This document shows, in pieces, positions 46,677-55,824 of a stretch of 64,000 nucleotides of DNA. Positions within the stretch are counted from its first letter, which is position 1. Every line of letters starts with the position of its first letter. Location: NCBI RefSeq assembly GCF_900112445.1, contig NZ_FOYY01000003.1:1003960-1067959 (forward strand), written 5' to 3'. Made by a program: the position numbers and the translations under genes. The notes beneath the pieces were generated by a model. That model had not been told where the DNA came from. It saw only the letters and a program-made list of their open reading frames with translations, and made no database searches. The DNA comes from Thiomicrospira sp. ALE5. GTDB taxonomy: Bacteria > Pseudomonadota > Gammaproteobacteria > Thiomicrospirales > Thiomicrospiraceae.

Positions 46677-48920
46677 TCAGCCCATTTCTTGCGGATCAAC
46701 ATCCAGACTCCAGCGCACTCGATTAGCGAGTGGGTGGGTATAAACATCGGCTGCCACCGCTTGCCACCAGGCCTGCAAGCTTGGGCGGCTCGGTGCCTGT
46801 AGGAGCAGTTGATAACGCCAGCGATTTTGGCGCTTAGCCATTGGAGCCGACACCGGCCCCCAAATCTCGCAGGGTTCGGCGACCGGCACCGCCAATAACA
46901 GCGCTTTAATGGTCTCTAAAAACGCGACGGCCTGGGCTGAGTCCAGCGCCTCAACTCGCACCAGAAGTTGAAAACTAAACGGCGGCAGATTGGCAGTTTG
47001 ACGGTCACGCAGGGTTTGCGCGGCAAAACCAGCATAGCCTTCGCGTATCAGTTGTTGATAAGTAGGATGTTCGGGCTGATGCGTTTGAATCAATACGCGT
47101 CCTGCTTGCGTTCCACGACCCGCCCGACCGGCGACCTGCACTAATAATTGCGCCATCCGTTCAGCACCACGAAAATCAACACTAAACAAGCCTTGATCTA
47201 AATCCAGCATTACCACCAGCGTCAATTTAGGAAAGTGATGACCTTTAGCCAACATCTGAGTACCAATTAGAATATCGGCTTCACCATCGCGCGCTTGGGT
47301 CACCTTTTCGGCCAAACTGCCTTTTAAACGGGTGGTATCGCGATCGATACGCAAAATGCTGTGCTCTGGAAACTGAGTCGTTAAAAACTGTTCTAGGCGT
47401 TCGGTACCCTGCCCCATGGCTACAAAGTGCGCACTACCACAGGCGGGACACACCTTGGGCTTAGGCTGCTGAAAGCCACAATGATGACATTTCAAGCTAT
47501 CGCTGGCATGATGGTAGGTCAGATTGGCATCACAATGCGAACAGGCGCCCTGCCAGCCACAAGAATGACAGAGCAACACCGGCGCAAAACCACGCCGATT
47601 TAAAAACACCAACACCTGCCCTCCCGCGGCTAAGGCATCACGCATCTGCCCCAACGCCTTATTCGACAAGCCTTCTTGTAAACGATCGCCCCGGACATCC
47701 AGCAAGCTCAATTGTGGCGGTTGTGCCTCCCCCGCCCGCTGACTCAGGCGCAGATAGTGATAGCGGCCTGTTTGGGCATTATGCAGACTCTCCATACTCG
47801 GTGTTGCCGACCCTAACACCACCGGGATGTTAAGTAAATGCGCCCGGCGAATCAGCAGGTCACGCGCGGAATAACGAAACCCATCTTGCTGTTTAAACGA
47901 CAAATCATGCTCTTCATCCAAAATGCATAACCCCAAATCAGCAAAGGGCGAGAAGAGCGCCGAACGCGTACCGAGTAACACACTTGCCTCCCCACGGCGC
48001 ATCACCTGCCACGCACAGTGGCGTTCTTGATCATTTAAACCCGAGTGCAACGCTACTACCGGCTGCTGTAGATAGGCCTCAAAACGCGCGGCGGTTTGTG
48101 GGGTCAACCCAATTTCAGGCACCAACACCAGCACTTGCTTTCCCTGGGCTAACACCTGCTCAATTAAGGCTAAATAGACTTCGGTTTTACCGCTACCGGT
48201 CACGCCATCCAGCAAAAAACAACCAAAACCCTGGCTCGCTTGCACGCTCGTAACCGCGGCTTGCTGCTCGTCATTAAGCACATGGCGCACTGGATTTGGA
48301 AGGGACTTTTGCGCTAAACAGGGCCCTTCTGTAACGGCTAACCAGCCCTGCTCCACCCAGCGCTTTACAAGCGGCTGCCAGCCGCTGAACGACGCATTAA
48401 GTTGACTGGACGACCAGGCCTGGTCATTGGATAGCGCTTGCCAAAGTGCCCGTTGCTTGTGCGCGCGCGCGCTGAGTTGATCCACATTGATGGTTTGACC
48501 CAAAGCCGAACGCTGCCAAGTCATCACCCCTGGCAGTGCCAAAGGCTCGCCATCGCGCAAGCGCTTGGGCAAGGCAGCCATTACCACCTCGCCAATCGGT
48601 TCGTGGTAATAATTCGCGGCCCAGCGCAAAAATTTAAGGTCTTGAGAATTCAAAACCGGTTCTTGGTCCAACTTGGCTAACAAGGGTTTAAGTTTACTGA
48701 GTTCAACTCCATCATCCTGATCCACGCCTACCACCACCGCAACGCGCGTTTGATTGCGAAACGGCACCCGCACCCGCCAACCCAGCCAGTCAGCTTGCCA
48801 AGCCGATTGCACAGTTGGATCGGTGGCAACCGACAGGTAATCGTCAGGCACAAGATAGCTGAGGGGTTGCCAAAACGGCCCAGGTAACGCCACTTGAACG
48901 CGTAGAAATTTAGTTTGCAT
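46677..48920 (-). CDS. priA: Primosomal replication protein N' (PriA helicase)
   Basis: 747-residue 3'-5' helicase that restarts stalled forks. The N-terminal DNA-binding domain is followed by Walker A in [20 protein letters not shown], the DEEH box ILDEEHDLSFKQ, and a zinc-binding insertion with four CxxC pairs (CHSCGWQGACSHC ... CHHCGFQQPKPKVCPAC). Length and order are normal. It diverges from the TRAP permease gene. Two CAGGCCTG copies: 46768 (QAWWQ, near the C-terminus) and 48415 (NDQAWSS, before the helicase core). Confidence 0.97.
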   Translation of the reverse strand: MQTKFLRVQVALPGPFWQPLSYLVPDDYLSVATDPTVQSAWQADWLGWRVRVPFRNQTRVAVVVGVDQDDGVELSKLKPLLAKLDQEPVLNSQDLKFLRWAANYYHEPIGEVVMAALPKRLRDGEPLALPGVMTWQRSALGQTINVDQLSARAHKQRALWQALSNDQAWSSSQLNASFSGWQPLVKRWVEQGWLAVTEGPCLAQKSLPNPVRHVLNDEQQAAVTSVQASQGFGCFLLDGVTGSGKTEVYLALIEQVLAQGKQVLVLVPEIGLTPQTAARFEAYLQQPVVALHSGLNDQERHCAWQVMRRGEASVLLGTRSALFSPFADLGLCILDEEHDLSFKQQDGFRYSARDLLIRRAHLLNIPVVLGSATPSMESLHNAQTGRYHYLRLSQRAGEAQPPQLSLLDVRGDRLQEGLSNKALGQMRDALAAGGQVLVFLNRRGFAPVLLCHSCGWQGACSHCDANLTYHHASDSLKCHHCGFQQPKPKVCPACGSAHFVAMGQGTERLEQFLTTQFPEHSILRIDRDTTRLKGSLAEKVTQARDGEADILIGTQMLAKGHHFPKLTLVVMLDLDQGLFSVDFRGAERMAQLLVQVAGRAGRGTQAGRVLIQTHQPEHPTYQQLIREGYAGFAAQTLRDRQTANLPPFSFQLLVRVEALDSAQAVAFLETIKALLLAVPVAEPCEIWGPVSAPMAKRQNRWRYQLLLQAPSRPSLQAWWQAVAADVYTHPLANRVRWSLDVDPQEMG

Positions 48921-48971
48921 CGTTTTTCATCTGGATGATTTTTCGGCTAAAATGTTGATTTTACCTTGTTG

Positions 48972-49499
48972 ATGACCTGCATGCATTTGTTACGGCTTTT
49001 TATCTTCTGGCAAAACCGTTTCCAACAATCCGTTGGTCATGCGGTGGCATGGCTAAGCTTGGCGCTAGTACTGACTACCGCAGCAGCGGTGCTACTGCGC
49101 TATGGCGTCAATTTTAGTGCCAGCAAACTCGATGAGAGCCTAATCTATATGCATGCGACCTTGTTTATGCTGGGAATTTCCTATACCTATCAACAAAATC
49201 AGCATGTGCGGGTAGATGTGTTTTATCAACGTTGTTCGCTGCGCACCCAAACCTGGATTAACCTACTCGGTGCCATCTTATTTGTACTGCCGGTGATGGT
49301 GTTTATTATTTGGGCGGGGCTAAGTTATGTAGGCGCGAGCTGGACGATTCAGGAAAAATCGCTCGATGCCAGCGGGCTGCCGTATGTATATCTGCTTAAA
49401 ACCTTAATTCTAATTATGCCAGGCCTGGTGATCCTGCAAACACTCGGCCTTATTGCACAGTATCTGCTCACCCTGCTTCATGTTGAGGAACCCGCATAA
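48972..49499 (+). CDS. TRAP transporter small permease (DctQ)
   Basis: About 176 residues with four membrane helices; LLRYGVNFSASKLDESLIYMHATLFMLGISYTYQQNQHVRVDVFY is typical of DctQ (the R-x-D-x-x motif after helix 2). It acts with DctM for sodium-driven uptake of carboxylates or similar anions. The start is ATG 48972, with TTG 48966 or ATG 48981 as alternatives. It overlaps dctM by 1 bp (TAATG). No binding protein is in the operon; one lies at 62.2-63.3 kb. Confidence 0.88.
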   Translation: MTCMHLLRLFIFWQNRFQQSVGHAVAWLSLALVLTTAAAVLLRYGVNFSASKLDESLIYMHATLFMLGISYTYQQNQHVRVDVFYQRCSLRTQTWINLLGAILFVLPVMVFIIWAGLSYVGASWTIQEKSLDASGLPYVYLLKTLILIMPGLVILQTLGLIAQYLLTLLHVEEPA

Positions 49500-50884
49500 T
49501 GGAATGGCTGGCACTCGTTTTATTTGCGTTGGTTTTAATCTCGTTGATGATTGGCTTTCCGGTGGCCTTTACCCTAGCCGGGGTATCCTTGTTATTTGCT
49601 TTCGGCGCGCTATTCGCCGGGGTATTTGATATCGCCTTTATTCAAGCGATACCCAGCCGCATCTACTCGATCATGACCAACTCCACGCTGCTGGCGGTGC
49701 CGTTATTTATTTTTATGGGTCTGATGTTAGAAAAATCGAAAATCGCTGATCAACTGCTGCTGACCCTAGCCGAAGTCTTTAAAGGCGTGCGCGGTGGCCT
49801 CGGCATCGCGGTCATTTTAGTCGGCGCCCTGTTAGCCGCCAGTACCGGCCTCGTCGGTGCCACCGTAGTTATGCTTGGCCTGCTGGCCCTACCCACCATG
49901 TTACAACAAGGTTATTGCCCTAAATTAGCCAGCGGCACCATTTGCGCCAGTGGCACCCTTGGGCAAATTATTCCGCCGTCGATCATTCTGATTTTACTGG
50001 CCGACGTCATCTCCAATGCTTATCAACAAGCGCAATTACAGCAAGGGATTTTTGCGCCTGAAACGGTGTCGGTTGGCGATTTATTTGCCGGTGCATTACT
50101 ACCAGGCCTGCTGCTGGTAGGGTTGTATCTTGCCTATATGTTAGGCGTGGCGTGGTTGCAACCGCATCGCGTGCCCAAATTTGTCGCGCCCACGCAACAT
50201 GGCGTGATTCAAACCCAACCAGGCCTGCTAGTACGAGTCGTGCAAAGCCTGCTGCCGCCCATTGGGTTAATTTTATTGGTACTGGGTTCGATTATATTGG
50301 GGATGGCCACCCCGACCGAGGCGGGCGCCTTAGGTGCGCTAGGAGCCTTGCTGCTTGCTATGTTCAAGCGACAACTGTCGATGAATACGCTGAACTATGT
50401 CATGCGCAATACCCTTAAACTCACCAGCATGATCTTTTTAATTTTTATTGGTGCGGCCTTTTTTTCCCTGGTGTTTCGGGGCTTGGGCGGTGATGAGCTG
50501 GCGCATCAATTATTGGGTAATCTGCCTGGCGGCTTGTTTACCCTGATGCTTCTGACGATGCTATTTTTATTTATTTTGGGATTCTTTTTAGACTTTATCG
50601 AAATCACCTATGTAGTGGTGCCGATTATTGCGCCAGTCTTATTGATGTTGGGCGCTGACCCGATTTGGCTCGCGATTATGATTGCGATCAACCTGCAAAC
50701 CGCTTTTTTAACGCCCCCGTTTGGCTTTGCCTTATTTTATTTGCGCGGCGTGGCCAGCGAGGCTTTAAAAACGCTAGACATCTATAAAGGGGTTTGGCCC
50801 TTTATCGTGTTGCAACTGGGCCTGCTTGCTCTGCTGGCGGCTTGGCCCAGCCTCGCGACTTGGCTACCCGCGTTTATCGGCTAG
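49499..50884 (+). CDS. TRAP transporter large permease (DctM)
   Basis: 461 residues with about twelve to thirteen membrane segments. Family features: PVAFTLAGVSLLFAF, SIMTNSTLLAVPLFIFMGLMLEKS, GALLAASTGLVGATVVMLG, GTICASGTLGQIIPPSI, and ATPTEAGALGALGALLLA; C-terminal NLQTAFLTPPFGFALFYLRG. The insert around residues 175-245 is longer than average. It carries two CAGGCCTG copies only 117 bp apart (50103, 50220), both read PGL. Confidence 0.94.
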   Translation: MEWLALVLFALVLISLMIGFPVAFTLAGVSLLFAFGALFAGVFDIAFIQAIPSRIYSIMTNSTLLAVPLFIFMGLMLEKSKIADQLLLTLAEVFKGVRGGLGIAVILVGALLAASTGLVGATVVMLGLLALPTMLQQGYCPKLASGTICASGTLGQIIPPSIILILLADVISNAYQQAQLQQGIFAPETVSVGDLFAGALLPGLLLVGLYLAYMLGVAWLQPHRVPKFVAPTQHGVIQTQPGLLVRVVQSLLPPIGLILLVLGSIILGMATPTEAGALGALGALLLAMFKRQLSMNTLNYVMRNTLKLTSMIFLIFIGAAFFSLVFRGLGGDELAHQLLGNLPGGLFTLMLLTMLFLFILGFFLDFIEITYVVVPIIAPVLLMLGADPIWLAIMIAINLQTAFLTPPFGFALFYLRGVASEALKTLDIYKGVWPFIVLQLGLLALLAAWPSLATWLPAFIG

Positions 50885-50894
50885 GGTTTATCAA

Positions 50895-51140
50895 CTAAGG
50901 TTTTTCAGCCATTTTCTTTAAATGGTCGTTAATTTTGAATAACACAATCAATAGCTCACACCAGATGCGCACACCCACCGCACCAAACAGAATGAGCATT
51001 AAACCGCCAAAAAAACTTCCCGCTATCATCATACCTAAACCAGATATAACCACACCAGCCAACAATAACCAATACAACCCGGTAATAATCTTGGGAACTA
51101 ACATGGCATCAAAAAAGAAAATCGACCTAAACATAACCAC
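50895..51140 (-). CDS. DUF4282 small membrane protein
   Basis: 81 residues. F-F-x-D-x-M-L-V-P-K-I-I-T-G-L-Y-W at the N-terminus is the DUF4282 pattern, followed by two membrane helices (about 15-62) and a short charged tail. Function unknown. The second Met (residue 3) is an equally possible start. It converges on dctM. Confidence 0.7.
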   Translation of the reverse strand: MVMFRSIFFFDAMLVPKIITGLYWLLLAGVVISGLGMMIAGSFFGGLMLILFGAVGVRIWCELLIVLFKINDHLKKMAEKP

Positions 51141-51267
51141 CTCAAAATATTTGTACAGTTAACCAGAGTTCAATTAATTGCGGTAAATAAGCAGCAACCT
51201 ACCTAGACTCACGCTAAGTATATTAACGCCAGCTCGAAACTTTCGTATCATTTTTAACGGCGTTTTG

Positions 51268-51293
51268 TATAATGCTAAGTCAAATATTTGACT
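51268..51293 (+). promoter_or_regulatory. -10 box abutted by a 16-bp perfect palindrome, upstream of the decarboxylase
   Basis: TATAAT at 51268-51273 is followed 4 bp later by AGTCAAATATTTGACT (51278-51293), a perfect 16-bp palindrome covering the expected transcription start to about +12. No good -35 is visible, as in activator-dependent promoters. A repressor or pH/polyamine-responsive regulator site is the likely explanation. Confidence 0.55.
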
Positions 51294-51326
51294 ATCCACA
51301 CTCATTGGACAAGGATTAACATAGCT

Positions 51327-53576
51327 ATGAAATTTCGCTTTCCCGTCGTTATTATTGACGAAGACTTTCGCTCTGAAAACGCATCTGGCACCGGCGTTCG
51401 TGCACTCGCTGATGCGATAGAATCGGCGGGAATGGAAACCTTAGGTGTCACTAGTTTTAATGACACCGCGATGATTGCCCAGCAACAAAACCGAGCGTCG
51501 TGTTTTATTTTATCAATTGATGATGACGAATTTGGCGACGAGGAACTTAAAGACAGTGCCATTGCCAAGCTGCGCCTGTTTGTTGAAGAAATTCGTAACC
51601 GTAACTCAGACATACCCATTTTCCTTTATGGCGAAACCCGCACATCACGCCATATCCCCAATGATGTACTCAAAGAATTACATGGTTTTATTCACATGTT
51701 TGAAGACACGCCGGAGTTTGTTGCACGTCATATTATGCGCGAAGCACGTGTTTACCTTGATGGTCTTGCGCCTCCCTTCTTCAGAGCGCTGACCGGCTAT
51801 GCAGCTGACGGCTCCTATTCATGGCACTGCCCCGGCCACTCAGGTGGCGTGGCTTTCTTAAAAAGCCCGGTCGGACAAATGTTCCACCAATTTTTTGGTG
51901 AGAACATGTTACGTGCCGACGTGTGTAATGCGGTAGATGAATTAGGTCAGCTCCTCGACCATACAGGCGCTGTTGCGGCATCAGAGCATAATGCCGCGCG
52001 TATCTTTGGTGCGGATCATTTATTTTTTGTCACCAACGGCACCTCGACTTCTAACAAAATTGTCTGGCATGCCAATGTCGCAGACGATGACATAGTGGTA
52101 GTCGATCGAAATTGCCATAAATCAGTACTCCACTCTATTATTATGACGGGTGCTGTGCCCGTATTTTTAATGCCGACCCGCAACCATTACGGCATTATCG
52201 GTCCGATTCCAGAAAGTGAATTCCACCCTGACACCATCAAGCAAAAAATTGCGGCAAACCCGTTGGTCAAAAACCCCCATGCCAAGCCACAAATGCTCAC
52301 CATTACTCAAAGTACCTATGATGGTATTTTGTACAATGTCGATAAAATTAAAAAAACACTCGGTGAATCTGTTGAGAATCTTCATTTTGATGAAGCTTGG
52401 CTACCTCATGCTACTTTCCACGAGTTTTATAAAGGCATGCACGCGATTGGACGCGATACCAATCGCTCGGAAGGCCCCATGGTTTACGCCTGTCAGTCTA
52501 CCCACAAATTACTGGCGGGCTTAAGTCAAGCGAGCCAAATTTTAGTGCAAGAATCCCCTAAACGGCTTCTAGATCGTGGTCGTTTTAACGAAGCTTACCT
52601 AATGCACGTATCCACCAGTCCCCAATATGCCATTATTGCCAGCTGTGATGTGGCGGCCTCGATGATGGAACCACCAGGGGGCACAGCTCTCGTTGAAGAG
52701 TCAATTGCTGAAGCACTCGATTTTAGACGTGCCATGCGCAAAGTCGATGAAGAATATGGTGATTCTTGGTGGTTTAAAGTTTGGGGGCCAGACGAACTGG
52801 CGGAGGAAGGCGTAGGCGAACGTGATGACTGGGTATTGCGTGCCGATGATCCATGGCATGGTTTTGGGAAACTTGCAGCTAACTTTAATATGCTCGACCC
52901 AATAAAAGCGACCATTATTACCCCCGGTCTAGCGGTCAATGGCGACTTTTCAGAGTCAGGTATTCCCGCCGCTATCGTAACGCGATACTTGGCAGAGCAT
53001 GGGGTCATTATTGAAAAAACCGGCCTCTATTCTTTCTTTATTATGTTTACGATTGGCATTACCAAAGGGCGTTGGAACACCATGGTAACGGCGTTACAAC
53101 AGTTTAAGGACGACTATGACCGCAACATGCCCTTGTGGCGGGGTTTGCCAGGGTTTATTAAAAAATATCCTCGCTATGAGCGTATTGGTTTACGTGACTT
53201 ATGTGATGCTATTCACAATATGTACCGCGAAAATGATGTCGCTCGTCTTACCACCGAAATGTACACCTCGCACATGGAACCGGCGATGAAACCGGCTGAT
53301 GCTTATGCGATGATGGTGCATAACAAAATAGAACGTGTCGAAGTGGGTGATCTTGAAGGCCGGATTACCGCGGTACTACTCACGCCTTATCCACCAGGGA
53401 TTCCATTATTAATCCCTGGTGAACGGGTTAATCGCACCATTTTAAGATATTTAAAATTTGCACAGGTATTTAACGAACAGTTTCCTGGCTTTGAAACAGA
53501 TATTCATGGCTTAGAAAAAATTGATAAAAATGGTCAAACCGTTTATGCGATGGATTGCGTAAAACAGGATCTTTAG
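51327..53576 (+). CDS. Orn/Lys/Arg decarboxylase (fold type I PLP), probably arginine or lysine
   Basis: 749 residues from ATG 51327 (MKFRFPVVIIDEDF). Three parts are visible: a receiver-like wing domain (1-130), the PLP-dependent major domain (YSWHCPGHSGGVAFLKSPVG, TNGTSTSNKIV, LHFDEAWLPHATFH, and the PLP lysine in STHKLLAGLSQAS) and the C-terminal small domain. The length fits inducible acid-stress decarboxylases (AdiA, CadA, SpeF) and also polyamine-producing relatives. The substrate cannot be fixed by eye; arginine is my first guess. There is no antiporter next to it, so acid resistance is less likely than polyamine synthesis. It precedes the baeSR-like pair. Confidence 0.85.
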   Translation: MKFRFPVVIIDEDFRSENASGTGVRALADAIESAGMETLGVTSFNDTAMIAQQQNRASCFILSIDDDEFGDEELKDSAIAKLRLFVEEIRNRNSDIPIFLYGETRTSRHIPNDVLKELHGFIHMFEDTPEFVARHIMREARVYLDGLAPPFFRALTGYAADGSYSWHCPGHSGGVAFLKSPVGQMFHQFFGENMLRADVCNAVDELGQLLDHTGAVAASEHNAARIFGADHLFFVTNGTSTSNKIVWHANVADDDIVVVDRNCHKSVLHSIIMTGAVPVFLMPTRNHYGIIGPIPESEFHPDTIKQKIAANPLVKNPHAKPQMLTITQSTYDGILYNVDKIKKTLGESVENLHFDEAWLPHATFHEFYKGMHAIGRDTNRSEGPMVYACQSTHKLLAGLSQASQILVQESPKRLLDRGRFNEAYLMHVSTSPQYAIIASCDVAASMMEPPGGTALVEESIAEALDFRRAMRKVDEEYGDSWWFKVWGPDELAEEGVGERDDWVLRADDPWHGFGKLAANFNMLDPIKATIITPGLAVNGDFSESGIPAAIVTRYLAEHGVIIEKTGLYSFFIMFTIGITKGRWNTMVTALQQFKDDYDRNMPLWRGLPGFIKKYPRYERIGLRDLCDAIHNMYRENDVARLTTEMYTSHMEPAMKPADAYAMMVHNKIERVEVGDLEGRITAVLLTPYPPGIPLLIPGERVNRTILRYLKFAQVFNEQFPGFETDIHGLEKIDKNGQTVYAMDCVKQDL

Positions 53577-53647
53577 CATTCCATCTATTTTCTTATTACA
53601 TAACTTTGGACTAGTTATACTTGAAACGTTTTATAAAATACGAATAC

Positions 53648-53669
53648 ATGTCATCCAAGTGGATGACAT
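53648..53669. repeat. Inverted repeat at the start of the histidine kinase gene
   Basis: ATGTCATCCA (53648-53657) and TGGATGACAT (53660-53669) are exact reverse complements separated by AG. They lie 72 bp after the decarboxylase stop and 21 bp before the preferred kinase start. It could be an operator or an RNA hairpin that controls kinase translation. Confidence 0.65.
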
Positions 53670-53689
53670 CCGGAGAAACTCTCAAGCAT

Positions 53690-55108
53690 ATGCTAGGCTT
53701 TAAACTAAAATTAATTTTAGTCGCGCTCGTTTTTGGGCTTTTTTTAGTGATTGGGACTATTGTCACCAATCACTATATGCTGAAAACCAGTCTCATCGAA
53801 TATGTTGATCAGCGTGATCAACTCCACTTAGAACGCATCAAAAAAAATCTCCAACACGTCCTGACCCAGCGTGGTGAATCCGACCTATCTCAAATGGATG
53901 AGGTCACTTGGAAAAATTTGGTGGGTATTTCAAGCCGAGTTGACTTTGCTGAAACCATGGTTCCCGCGGAGGTGTTTCTTTTTCATCCTTTTTCCGAGTT
54001 TAAACGCTTTCATCCCAACTACACTGAACAAAGACTAAGCCTAATGAATACGGGCCGTGAATGTATTTTTGGTAATGAAGCGAGCAATCGCACTTTGTTT
54101 CTACCCGTTGAAATTGACAATGAAAAAGTAGGCTACATTGGCTATAGCCATCGCGAAAAACTGACTGAAAGCCTTGATATTCAGCTTGAACAGCGCCAAC
54201 GTGAACTGATTACCTATAGTGTGGCCTTTCTAGTTCTAATAACAGGCCTGCTACTCCTTCCCATTGCACATTATTTTATTCATCCCATCCTAGCCGTCAC
54301 CCAAGGTATGCGCGCCTTAACTGCTGGGCGTTTTGATACCCGCTTAAAAGTTAATCGTCGTGATGAGCTCGGCCAGTTGTTACAAGACTTTAACCACCTA
54401 TCGAAAAGCTTAGAAAAAAATCAACAAAGTCGCAATCAATGGATTGCCGATATCTCACATGAGTTACGCACGCCACTTACCATCATTCGCGGTGATATTG
54501 AAGCCATGAAAGATGGCGTTCGACCACTCAACCAACACAGCTTGGACAATTTACATAACGAAGTTATCCACCTTAATCGCCTAATTGATGACCTTTATCA
54601 AATCGCATTGAACGACGTCGGTGGGCTGCGCTATCAAATGACCCGGGTTAATTTTACGAGCCTAGTTAATAATGCGCTAGAAAACTTCCGCCCACAAGCA
54701 GAAGCAAAAGGCCTCGCCATCCATGCACAATTACCTGAACAGGACTTATTTTTACTGGGCGATAATGATCGTCTACATCAAATGATCGCCAATTTAATTG
54801 CCAATAGCATCGCGTATACTGATCAACCTGGTCACATTTATATCAAATTAACCCAAAACAAAAAAGTGTTACACTTGGAGTTAGAGGATACGGCGCCCTC
54901 AGTAAGCGAAGAAGCGATGAAACATCTGTTCGAGCGCTTTTACCGGGCTGAAGGTTCTCGCAATCGTCGGTTTGGCGGAGCGGGTATTGGCTTAGCCCTA
55001 GTGCAACAAATAGTGCACGCACATCAAGGCGATGTGACCGTATCCGCTAGCTCACATGGTGGATTAAAATTTTACCTAACCTTGCCTCAGGAGGCTTATG
55101 CATCATGA
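53690..55108 (+). CDS. BaeS-like sensor histidine kinase
   Basis: 472 residues from ATG 53690 (MLGFKLKLILVALVFG), chosen because it places the first membrane helix at the N-terminus with GGAG 14 nt upstream. Longer starts at 53648, 53663 or TTG 53621 are possible. Helix 1 (about 5-24), periplasmic sensor (about 25-175), helix 2, HAMP (AVTQGMRALTAGRFDTRLKVNRRDELGQL), phospho-acceptor His in ADISHELRTPLTIIRGDIEAMKDG, N-box NLIANSIAYTD, and G-box FGGAGIGLAL. The H-box and MKDGVRP continuation are typical of BaeS, an envelope-stress sensor. It overlaps its regulator by 4 bp. CAGGCCTG at 54243 is in helix 2 (TGL). Confidence 0.9.
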   Translation: MLGFKLKLILVALVFGLFLVIGTIVTNHYMLKTSLIEYVDQRDQLHLERIKKNLQHVLTQRGESDLSQMDEVTWKNLVGISSRVDFAETMVPAEVFLFHPFSEFKRFHPNYTEQRLSLMNTGRECIFGNEASNRTLFLPVEIDNEKVGYIGYSHREKLTESLDIQLEQRQRELITYSVAFLVLITGLLLLPIAHYFIHPILAVTQGMRALTAGRFDTRLKVNRRDELGQLLQDFNHLSKSLEKNQQSRNQWIADISHELRTPLTIIRGDIEAMKDGVRPLNQHSLDNLHNEVIHLNRLIDDLYQIALNDVGGLRYQMTRVNFTSLVNNALENFRPQAEAKGLAIHAQLPEQDLFLLGDNDRLHQMIANLIANSIAYTDQPGHIYIKLTQNKKVLHLELEDTAPSVSEEAMKHLFERFYRAEGSRNRRFGGAGIGLALVQQIVHAHQGDVTVSASSHGGLKFYLTLPQEAYAS

Positions 55109-55824
55109 ATATTCTAATCATTGAAGATGAAAAACGCATTGCCGATTTACTAGAGGATTACCTAAAAGCCGAAGGCTACACGACTCAGCAAATCAATACG
55201 GGCGCCAATGCAGTTAATACCATTCGAGAAACGCACCCTGACCTGGTTCTGTTAGATATTATGCTGCCAGAGGTCGATGGCATTAGTATCTGCCAACAAG
55301 TGCGCAAAACGTCACAGGTGCCCATTATTATGATTAGCGCCAAAGTTGAAGAAATGGATCGCATTCTAGGATTGGATTTAGGTGCTGATGATTATATCTG
55401 CAAACCCTTTAGCCCAAAAGAAGTGATGGCTCGTGTTCGTGCGGTGCTACGTCGCCACTACGAAATGAAACAACCGAGCGAATGGACGTTGGATGAAACA
55501 CGCTCACAAATTCATTTCCAAGAACAGTCAGTAGCCTTAACAGCCGTAGAATTTGCCTTATTCCAAGTGCTCTTTGAACACCCAGGTCAAATATTTTCTC
55601 GCGCCCAACTTATGAACAGGATTTATCAAGACGGTCGAATTGTATCTGACCGTACCGTAGACAGTCATATTAAAAAGCTGCGCCAAAAAATGCATCAGGT
55701 TTGGCCGGACACCGATGTCATCCATTCTGTATATGGCATTGGTTACAAATTTGAAGTGCTAGAAGAAGGCGATCCAGGTTTAAACGATCAACAAGCTGAT
55801 ATGGCGAGCGTAGCCGCTGACTAA
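55105..55824 (+). CDS. BaeR-like OmpR-family response regulator
   Basis: 239 residues. Receiver with Asp51 (LVLLDIMLPEVDG), Thr/Ser switch SAK, LGADDYICKPFSPKEVMARVRAVLRR, then a winged-helix DNA-binding domain (LTAVEFALFQVLFEHPGQIFSRAQLM ... VDSHIKKLRQK ... VYGIGYKFE). ATGA overlap with the kinase gene shows they are one operon. The natural target in Escherichia coli is an RND pump; the RND operon at 38.6-42.8 kb is a candidate but there is no sequence evidence for a link. Confidence 0.93.
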   Translation: MNILIIEDEKRIADLLEDYLKAEGYTTQQINTGANAVNTIRETHPDLVLLDIMLPEVDGISICQQVRKTSQVPIIMISAKVEEMDRILGLDLGADDYICKPFSPKEVMARVRAVLRRHYEMKQPSEWTLDETRSQIHFQEQSVALTAVEFALFQVLFEHPGQIFSRAQLMNRIYQDGRIVSDRTVDSHIKKLRQKMHQVWPDTDVIHSVYGIGYKFEVLEEGDPGLNDQQADMASVAAD

